Assembly (NCBI GenBank): GCA_964017065.1 | Contig: OZ024784.1 | Coordinates: forward strand, 9,219,152-9,283,151 | Reading direction: 5' to 3' | Source: Haliclona indistincta | Taxonomy: Eukaryota; Porifera; Demospongiae; Haplosclerida; Chalinidae | DNA: 64,000 nucleotides | Shown: in pieces, positions 55,841 through 64,000 of the stretch | Numbering within the stretch: position 1 is the stretch's first letter | Layout of the letters: every line of letters begins with the position of its first letter | The notes under the pieces: generated by a model | The model's input: the letters and a program-made list of their open reading frames with translations, nothing else | The model's database searches: none | What the model was told of the DNA's origin: nothing | Made by a program: the position numbers and the translations under genes

Positions 55841-56691
55841 TCATTGTTTGATTTTAAGTTCAGACTCAAGTTCTTTTAATTGTCTCATGAAGGAGGGATT
55901 GGGATCAGCTTGGGATCGTGTCTCTCTTATTCTAGTAAGAACTGAGTTTAAGGAAATCCCCTCTTTATGCATGATGTAAGCTGTTGCCATAGATACAGAG
56001 CGTGACCGTCCTGCAAGACTGGAAACCAGAAATGACAAACCAATGCTTTTGTTATGTGTATTGCTAGCAGTATAAGCTATAAGCATGAAGTGACCATGAT
56101 AGTAAAAAACATGCTGGTATTCACTACAGTATTAACTGGAGCATGCAATGTGCTTACCAGTGAACAAGTACAACTCCTTTACATAGTCCACTGTCAATAA
56201 ATGCCTCGCACTGTTGGTAATGATCCATAATCTGATCACTACCATCATCATACATCTCCTCTGTATGATAGACAAAGTCCTGGAATTAATGTGAAAAGTA
56301 ACATGTTTTACTATCAACATAACATGCATACATTGGGAAATGCATTAGGTACTCCAGCTGCTATGTTGAGAATGTGTGTTACATTGAGCTGTTTCAGAAG
56401 GAAAAAATCATGAGCTACATCAACCGATCCAATGAGAAGTCCCTCCATTGCCAACCCAACTTCACGATCAGGTTGCAGGTCCGGACAGAATCCTAGACCA
56501 TACTCAGCCTGGGGCTGAATCACCACATCACCAGAATCTGTCCTCGTCTCTTTGAACTGCAAAGATAATGTAAAACATGGTCTAACTCCTCCCACCCTCA
56601 CCCTCCGCCCACTGGCAGTAGTGACTGTAGTACCAACTCTCTTTAGAGTTCCTTTACCGTCAAAACCCTTGATGTCAGCCAAGAACGACAT
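55841..56691 (-). CDS. DUSP19: DUSP19-like dual-specificity phosphatase
   Basis: Four exons (56691-56602, 56556-56332, 56279-56158, 56018-55841) give 204 aa. Known role of the family: dephosphorylates or scaffolds JNK-pathway kinases. The N terminus (MSFLADIKGFDGKGTLKRV) and the GYG/FCPDLQPDREVG region match DUSP19 specifically. LLIGSVDVAHDFFLLKQLNV and THILNIAAGVPNAFP follow. The active-site loop forms across the last intron as HCLAGRSRS, a complete HC(x5)R motif, so the enzyme should be catalytic. The general-acid Asp would lie in the DFVYHTEEMYDDGSD segment. Further in-frame ATGs lie at 56715 and 56718; 56691 aligns best with human. It is head to head with a SAMHD1 gene, 207 bp away. Confidence 0.88.
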
Positions 56692-56898
56692 GTTCGCCGT
56701 AGTTGAGGCAGCCATCATGACCAAGGGCTACTGCGGGGTCTGTGGGTAGAGCACTGCGGAACTGGCCTCGAGTTATGCAAGCACATTCATGGATTCATGC
56801 CGCAGCCACACCTACCCTTTGACCACGCCTTATTAGTACAGCCTGAAATACGAGAGTGAAGTTCCGAGTTGGCACTGGAGAACTCGACTCGTGTGGCG

Positions 56899-59689
56899 AT
56901 GAACGGAACTAAGGTAGACGAGACGACACGAGATGTCTACAAGGTGACACGATTGATGCTGTTGATCTGTTGATGTTCTTTTGTTTACGAGCGTTTAAAA
57001 TTCATAATCGTCCGAGTCATATCGTCAAGTTGCAGCAACACAACCTAGCACAGTAGGAGATCCAGTGGTTGAATAAAATGTTTATATAATATTATGAAGC
57101 TGGCTGTAGGCAAAACGATAATCATTGCTCGTTGTAACTCAACACCTATCAATGAATGTTGTTTGTTTACTTTGAATTTCAAATTAGTTATTATATATAC
57201 AAGGTTCTTGGTTGTTTTTAGGTATTCAAGGATCCTGTTCATGGGACCATCAAAGTTCATCCTCTTCTAGTGAAGATCATTGATACTCCACAATTCCAAA
57301 GATTGAGAAATGTTAAGCAGATGGGTCAGCTTACAACAAAATTTTGAATTCCATTCTCATCATTCTTATAAGCTTTAATTTACACACTCTCTTTATCAAT
57401 TCTATTCCTTTACATGCACAATCATTCATTTGAATTACACACACAGGAGGAAAGTACTTTGTCTATCCTGGCGCTTCACACAATCGATTCGAGCACTCCA
57501 TTGGGTGAGTTGAAGGTGACAACATCATAGATGATAAGGTATTCGCTTCATACAGAGTCAGCTATCTAGCTGGGGAGTTTGTGGAGTCTCTTAAGAGCAA
57601 CCAAAGTGAATTGGATATCACAAAACAAGATGTACTGTGTGTTCAGATAGCTGGAATGTGCCATGATTTAGGTGAGTCAGCACTGCATGTGTAGGTGTTT
57701 CATACTAGCAATTTTCTCGTTCAGGTCATGGTCCTTTCTCGCATGTTTTTGATTCTAAAGTTGCTCCGAGACTCGGTGTTAATGATTGGAAGGTAAAGCT
57801 CAGTGACTATACTATAGACCAGATGGTGATCATGTGTCTTAGCATGAAGATGCTTCAGTGATGATGTTTGAGTACATGCTGCGACAATCTGACCAACTGA
57901 GAGAAGAATTCGAAAAGTATGAACTCAAAATAAGTGAAGAAGACGACATTGATCTGGTGTTCATTAAAGAGCTAATACTGGGCTGTCCTGTCGGCATGCA
58001 ACACGACGAAGAGATGGACCCTACAGTAAGTGATTGAGCAGGTGTACCTTAACACTCTTCTCTCTCTCTATCAGAAATATGAATTCAAAGGAAGACCAAA
58101 GGAAAAATTGTTTCTATTCGAAGTAAGCGTATGAACTGCACACAAACAGCAACTATAGTGTGATTTGGTGTAACAGATAGTCAGTAACAAGTTCACTGGA
58201 ATTGATGTTGACAAGTGGGACTACACGGCAAGAGACTGCCACGGTCTCGGACTATCATATGACTTTGACTGGAAGTGAGTGCATGCTATCTGTAATTACT
58301 AACACTTAACATTGTAAACAACTAATTGCATCTATGATGGTATGTTTGCTCTAAAGTACATTGTTGTTACTGAGTTGACAAGTTGAATAAACTTGTGGAA
58401 ATGGAATACGCCTTCTTAGAAATGTACTCTTAAGTTCCATATTATAATTATTGGAATCTAGTGTAATGTAAACAAACTAGCTGCTCTGCTGCAAAGACAC
58501 AATCTGTACTCACATTCTAGACAATACATCAGCTTCTGTCGTGTGCTTGATGACAAAGATCTGCGTAGAAAAACAATCTGCGCACAAGATAAGGTAAAGT
58601 AACACTAACAGTCCAAACTTTATTGTGTACACACATACCACAGGAAGTTACTTCATTGTATGACATGTTCCATGCTCGTGAAATGCTGCATCGAAGAGCG
58701 CTTCAACAGGAAATCTGTGTCAGCATTGAACTGATGTGAGTAGAACATTGAATGACGTGTGTGAAGTCATCTAATCTTGTTGTAAAGGTTGACGGATGCT
58801 CTTGTTGAAGCATGCTATTATCTAAAGAAAGTGAACAAAATGGACGTCAGGTAACCATCAAATTTTAAATTTGTGTGCATCTCTTCTACCGCTGCAGTAA
58901 GTCAATGATACAAGCAAGTAATCTATGGGAAAGCCCTAGTATGGATGAAGCTATGGCAGTGTATGAGCAACTGAATGACACCATCTTACAAACTGTCCTT
59001 TTGCTGGAGAGAAATGGGCAGCATAGAGTGAGTTGTGACTACCATAATGATAATAATGATAATTTGTTGCAGGTTAGCAGAATAAGTGAGGTATGGCAAA
59101 GACTCCAGCAGAGACAGCTATATCAACTAGTTGGTAAAAGAAAGATGAACAAAAAGATTAATGCCCAGGAAATGAGAGATTACATCATCAAAAATGGAGA
59201 AGATTTACAATGGCCAAGAGATTTTGAAGTGATAGTAAGTGAGAGATGAGGAGAGAGTGCATTATGCTATATTGCTATAGGTAGCTACATATGACTATGG
59301 TATGAAAGACAGAGATCCACTTCAGTTACTCAAAGTGCACAGCAGGGATAAGAATGAAGCACAGAAACTGACACAAGAAGAGGTTAGTCACGCACCACCT
59401 TTGCACTGCTTGAACTCTCAATGACATTATAGAAATCCAACATGCTCCCACAATCATTTGAAGAGAGTCACATAAGACTCTACTGCAAGAAAACAGACCC
59501 TCGGATTGTGCAAAAACTGAAGAGGTAAGATGCATTTTATTGTGACATTTTCTTTATGGTCATTCCTCGACTAGATTATTTGATGAATGGGATTGGCCGG
59601 AATCACCCAGCACACCCTCCAAGTATGTTTTCCCCTCACCACCAGAAAATAGAAGAGCAAACAAGCCACAACTACTAGAACATGTATAG
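56899..59689 (+). CDS. SAMHD1: SAMHD1-type dNTP triphosphohydrolase lacking the SAM domain
   Basis: Sixteen exons (56899-56943, 57222-57324, 57447-57504, 57556-57671, 57725-57792, 57843-58025, 58075-58122, 58177-58274, 58521-58593, 58644-58735, 58788-58850, 58898-59027, 59073-59234, 59281-59382, 59433-59524, 59575-59689) give 515 aa. Known role: hydrolyses dNTPs to deoxynucleoside and triphosphate. Only 15 residues precede VFKDPVHG, where the human protein has a SAM domain of about 70 residues. The metal ligands are present: His in SHNRFEHS, His-Asp in MCHDLGHGPFSH, and Asp in [20 protein letters not shown], the activator-GTP pocket, is kept. The C-terminal lobe includes [16 protein letters not shown] and IRLYCKKTD. 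The second SAMHD1 gene ends 285 bp away on the other strand. Confidence 0.93.
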
Positions 59690-59974
59690 AGAGCAGATCA
59701 TAAGTCCTATCAAGTCAACCATAACAGTAGTTAGAGAGGAGAGCAGATCATATTTTCAATTTATTTATTATTTTAACTCCGTTTTATAAAACATCATAAG
59801 ATCATTAGAGCTCATATGAAAACAATAATATGAATGTACAATGACGTACGTGAAAATCAATGCTAGTGTCAATCATTTCATTGGAGTTTGGAGCCGTGCA
59901 TCATGTATCTGCATGATGAAAAATGAAAGGGAAAGCCCTATATCGCCTGTATCCTATACCTGATATCAACTCTT

Positions 59975-62900
59975 CTATTGAGTAAACAGTTTTTTCTTCA
60001 CTTCTTCAATCAGCAGCTGAGATTGTTTCTTTTTATCATGGTGACCACCACCACCACCAGAGTTCTCCTCATCACTTTCAGCTACTGTTTTCGCTGGAGT
60101 GCCATATGGTGTCCCGTATGGAGTGACCAGATCCCCCTCTCCTTCTTCTGTCTCATCCTCCTCCTCGTCATCATCATTATTCTCTTCCTGAGAGCTGCTA
60201 ATGTAGCCCTGCCAGGAAATAGATCGATAATGATTTGAAAATCTTCTCGTTTTACCTTGGGAGTAACAAACTGCTTCTGCTTGTTGCACCATGCTATAAA
60301 ATATCTACATTAGGTGCAAGGTAGCTGGTAAGATCATTAACAGTGAGTCCCTACTTCCATGCAGCACTGTTGCTGTCTCGGTCCAGTTTCTTACAGTACA
60401 CACGAACACTATTCTCCTGGAAAGTGTGTGGTAGCATCTGAGAGACCTGCAGAAAAATGAGGTGACAAACCAACATATCACATGTATTGCACCGCGAGTG
60501 CCAGCTCACCTGATCTTTGCGAACTTTAACAGCTCTATTAGGCTGTCCTTTAACATAGAATCTCATCATGTCAATAGGGTTCTTTTCACGCATGCCATAG
60601 TCAAACCTGACTACCTGAATGATAAAAATAGCAAGGATGAATTTCCAGTAGAAGAACTATGCATTGTATTGTCATCTAGAAGACAGATTAGCCTTGCACC
60701 AAGTATCTGCCTGAGATAATATGAAGCTAGTGTTTGTGCTTCACCTGAACTAGAAAGTCATCTGGTGTGAGCTCAGGTAGACCACATAGTTGAGATGGAG
60801 TGAGAGATTCAGCAAGCTGATGCTGTATATCCGTCTGCACACAGAATATACAACCCGCATAATAATGATTGTGTACCTCAGAGAGTGTCATGTCTCGCGA
60901 TGGTTGAGTCTGCCCTACACATTTGTATAATTTCCTTTTCTCTATTTGTATTATCAACTGTTTAGACTGTGATAAGAGAGTAGTATGAGAGTTGCAATGT
61001 GAAGTGGAACAGTTTGAACCTTTTTTAATTTCGAATCACTAGACATCATTATTTGATGAATAACAGCATCAGTCAATCTAGAATAAGCTGTCATATCATA
61101 TATTGCCTCTGACATCTTTACTTGTCGACTAAGCAAAAATACGTGTGCCCTGATAAATTTAAATGAAGAAAAATTACCCATCTTTTCCAGGAAGGAGAAG
61201 ATGATCATTGGCTTCCAAGAGTGCTTCAGTAATCCTAATAGAAACAGGGAAATAATAAGAGAAATAAAATTATAAAGGCAGAGTGGATTGACTAACATTA
61301 GTTCTACCACATTAGAGGTCTTGTGTTGGTATGCTCTTCTATGCAAGCCATCACGTGTGTGAAACATCTCATAAAGATTGTTAACCTCCTGAAATTTAAA
61401 AAGTATTAAAATAGTACAGACATTAGTAACAGACATACCTTGTCACGAGCACATATCTGACGTCTTCCATTGACAGAAATAACTCTTGCAAACTTCATGT
61501 ATCTCCTATAGTAAATACACTCAGCATGCCAGCGGCATACATGACCCTACTCACAGCATATCAAAGTTGTTGGGTATACCAAGACAATGACAATCACGAG
61601 CAAAGTAGTCCCACTTGTCAACATCAACGCCATTTCTCTTGTTAGCAACTATCTATAGCCACAATGAATGTCACACAGACCACACCTACTGGTGATTACC
61701 TCATAAAGAAAGCTCTTCTCCACTGTTCGACCACTGTATGGCCATGCCTCTTGTTTACTAGGCTGTATAACACAGTGAGTCATGTGATTGTCATGTGATG
61801 TGAACTCACAGTGGTAGGGTATGACCTCAAGCATATGTCCAGCTCCTCTTCCTCAATCCCTTCATCTTCCTGCAGCTCCTTGTGTAATGGACCTGCTATT
61901 ATCTCTTTGATGAACACAATGTCTTGCTCCTGGAGACCATATCGACTAAAATCTGGTCTCAAATTATTCTCCTCCAGCAAGTGTTCGAGCATTGTAACCG
62001 ATGCATCCTCATGCTGCATAGCAGGTATAAACGTTTACAGCAATGAGCCTTGATATGTATGTTCATTAGCAGTACTAACTAACAGGAGCCATTATAGTAG
62101 GCCACTTCAATAAACACAACTTGTTGAGTGATGCAAAATGTGTCATACCCTCCACTTCCTATGACTGTCTGGACAAGCTCTTGGAATGAATAATGAGTCA
62201 AATAAATGTGAAAATGGTCCGTGACCTGAAATAAATCAAGTGATTAAAAACGAATATTGTGTTTTAGATCACTCACCTAGTCTCGCCTCCAGTCCACACC
62301 CTTCCGTTAGTGGCCTGGTAATCACTGTCTGCGCATGCATTGATTTTCCCAGGAAAACCTGGGGAAAATGTCGGGAATTCGGATATCATCGATTACTAAG
62401 CGCTATAGTACGCCGTCTCAGCTTGTTGGAAAGGCAGGTATTACATTTAAAGAAGAGCAGACATGCGCAATATGCAACGTATACGATGGTAACGACATTT
62501 TCCCCAGGTTTTCCTGGGAAAATCAACGCATGCGCACACAGGCCACTAAGTGAAGGGTGTGGACTGGAGGCGAGGCTAATCACTCACCCAGATCATGGCA
62601 GAGCCCACCCATCATCACACACAGCACATCCACCTCAGTGATGCCTAGTTCTGGTTGCTTCCTCTGAAGGCCCTCCACAAACTCACCAGCTAGGTGGCAT
62701 ACGCTGAATAAAGCAGTATAACAATCTGAGCAGTAACTGGATTTGAAACTTTACCCAAGACTGTGTTCAAATCGATTGTGAGAAGCTCCTGGGAATACAT
62801 AATAAGCTCCACCTGAAAATCATTATCCAGATTTGGTCATTATAAAAGTTGGTACGGTACCAAGCTGTTTAATATTGCGTAATCGTTGAAACTGAGGTGT

Positions 62901-63496
62901 GTCAATTACTTGCACTAGTAGTGGATGGAGCTCAAAATGACCATGAATTGGATCGTTGAATACCTACAATCAACAAAACAATGACAAACTAACATGAGGC
63001 AGGAAACTCACCTTTCTATCATCCTGCTGCTGTAGCGCTCTAAACAAAGCAAGAATGTCCTTCTGTACCCCGATAGCCCTATGATAAGGAGAGAACAACA
63101 ACATAGAAAAAATATTCAGTCTTCAACTCAACTTACTTGATGCCCATATTTCCAAGCATCTCTTCTGTTAGTAGTGGTATGTGAGACCCTTTTAGCTGAT
63201 GAGCTGATAGTAGACAGAAGGATAGGGACATGTCTTTAAACAGAGTTGAGTTTTGTACCTTTAAAGGATGCACACACATTCTTGTCAAACCCATTACTGC
63301 TCAGATAAGACGCGACCTGGCCATCTGTCCAATGAATATATTCGAAAGTTTTAGGCACCTTTCTTCCAATGAGAGCTGTGCACAATCTTTTGCTCTCACT
63401 GTCTGTGCAGTCACTGCTGCTGGCGTCTGACACGTGAACAAACGGCGAATCCACGGTTCCTAGTTTACGCTTTCTCATCAATTGCAACCTCGCCAT
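59975..63496 (-). CDS. SAMHD1: SAMHD1 dNTP triphosphohydrolase with SAM domain
   Basis: Twenty exons give 691 aa: 63496-63259, 63203-63137, 63078-63012, 62963-62861, 62812-62755, 62703-62588, 62225-62149, 62013-61810, 61762-61700, 61652-61555, 61505-61439, 61388-61297, 61234-61178, 61128-61020, 60966-60877, 60834-60745, 60614-60510, 60446-60355, 60304-60256, 60208-59975. An N-terminal basic stretch (MRKRKL) precedes a SAM domain (about 50-110, with [16 protein letters not shown]). The HD core has [55 protein letters not shown] and [15 protein letters not shown]. The C-terminal lobe has [16 protein letters not shown] and VRVYCKKLD, then an acidic tail with a repeated TPYGTP and a Gly-His-Lys-rich end. 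The frame is open upstream of 63496, but no better ATG aligns. Intron 62226-62587 holds a MITE. Confidence 0.95.
62278..62578. mobile_element. MITE with 10-bp target duplication at a splice site
   Basis: The ends TAGTCTCGCCTCCAGTCCAC (left) and TAGCCTCGCCTCCAGTCCAC (right, opposite strand) run into long arms (cacacccttc; gcgcatgc; cattttcccaggaaaacctg-type). The perfect 10-bp duplication atcactcacc lies at 62268-62277 and 62579-62588. A 9-10 bp duplication fits Mutator-like elements. The right copy overlaps the 5' splice site of SAMHD1 exon 6. Confidence 0.88.
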
Positions 63497-63671
63497 CGTG
63501 ATTCCCGCCAGCGTGCTGTGACGACTGACGTGCCTCTTGAACGAGGCGCTAGGCGTGGCTGTAACTTGTAAGATCCGCCCGGCGCCCTGGCCCCATGTGT
63601 CAATAAAGCTGGATTCCGATCGCTTCCAATCGCTTCCAATCACCCCAACACGAGCGCCAACATCAATGTAA
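63497..63671. promoter_or_regulatory. Divergent promoter, SAMHD1 and SLC52-like
   Basis: 175 bp between two start codons; GC-richer than its surroundings, with a short direct repeat cgcttccaat (63620-63639). Confidence 0.5.
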
Positions 63672-64000
63672 ATGGCGTTGAATTTACAGCGGATTCGTGG
63701 CAAGCTATCTGATGTCTCTTTAATCACTTATGGACTCTTCTGCATATTTGGTTTGGGCTCCTGGGTAGCCATCAATGGGATCTGGGCGCAATTGCCAGTG
63801 CTGACTTATGCATTGCCAGAATGCTATGGTCTTGCTGCTATCCTCTCGGTGATCATCCAACTAGCTAACGTGGGACCACTTGTGCTAACTATCATCAAGC
63901 TTGTTTGGAAGAAGCTTACTTGGAAGCAACTTAACTTGGAGATTACATCAGTGACCATACTAGTTGTGATAGGCCTGTGTTCTAGTGTGCTACTCTCTCT
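63672..64000 (+). CDS. SLC52A: SLC52-type riboflavin transporter, 5' part
   Basis: The frame opens at ATG 63672 and runs off the window after about 109 codons without an intron. It reads YGLFCIFGLGSWVAINGIWAQLPVL, then LPECYGLAA, IIQLANVGPLVLTIIK and a further hydrophobic segment. GSWVA(I/V)NGIW-x-LP and IQLAN-(I/V)-GP are hallmark segments of RFVT/SLC52 plasma-membrane riboflavin transporters, covering transmembrane helices 1 to 3. The rest lies outside the window. Confidence 0.88.
   Translation, partial: MALNLQRIRGKLSDVSLITYGLFCIFGLGSWVAINGIWAQLPVLTYALPECYGLAAILSVIIQLANVGPLVLTIIKLVWKKLTWKQLNLEITSVTILVVIGLCSSVLLS

Overview
The window is nuclear DNA from an animal. Genes are split by many short GT-AG introns (mostly about 50-150 bp), the proteins have clear one-to-one similarity to human proteins (NEDD8, RPGRIP1L, HELLS, TRAPPC8, SIRT5, SAMHD1, VAP, DUSP19), and genes are packed a few hundred bases apart. 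The compact layout, the many small nonautonomous DNA transposons and the moderate divergence from vertebrates fit an early-branching invertebrate. A demosponge is my best guess, but the sequence alone does not prove it.

Layout. 110-3522 (-) is an ANKRD11/12-like ankyrin protein. 3877-11373 (+) is the ciliary transition-zone protein RPGRIP1L. 11687-12540 (+) is NEDD8. 12762-20817 (-) is the chromatin remodeller HELLS/LSH. 21072-26667 (+) is a Rab-like GTPase with a 5-kb intron full of repeats. 27291-28120 (-) is a Rac-type GTPase. 28534-29226 (+) is a second Rab-like GTPase, paralogous to the first. 29334-32426 (-) is SIRT5. 33889-36463 and 36855-37779 (+) are tandem CHMP4 (ESCRT-III) paralogs. 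37961-39991 (+) is an intronless ankyrin protein with a BC-box-like C terminus. 40371-47875 (-) is TRAPPC8. 48752-55219 (+) is VAP. 55841-56691 (-) is a DUSP19-like phosphatase. 56899-59689 (+) and 59975-63496 (-) are two SAMHD1-type dNTPases arranged tail to tail. 63672 to the window end (+) is the start of an SLC52-type riboflavin transporter.

The genes do not form one pathway. They alternate between head-to-head pairs with short shared promoters (175-876 bp) and tail-to-tail pairs. Themes recur: small GTPases (three in 8 kb), membrane traffic and ER contact (CHMP4 x2, TRAPPC8, VAP), and chromatin or nucleotide metabolism (HELLS, SAMHD1 x2, ANKRD11/12). Introns hold at least ten MITE-like elements. 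Several have readable target-site duplications: TA, 7 bp, 8 bp, 10 bp and possibly TTAA.

I found no new multi-gene system. The most unusual signals are these: a MITE whose 10-bp target duplication copies the 5' splice site of a SAMHD1 exon; a SAM-less SAMHD1 facing a full-length one; a pair of Rab-like GTPases that both lack the catalytic switch-II glutamine; and a transposon inserted inside one arm of a large foldback. Exon boundaries were read by hand from splice signals, frame continuity and family similarity. Where I give a protein length, the exon lengths sum to a whole number of codons.
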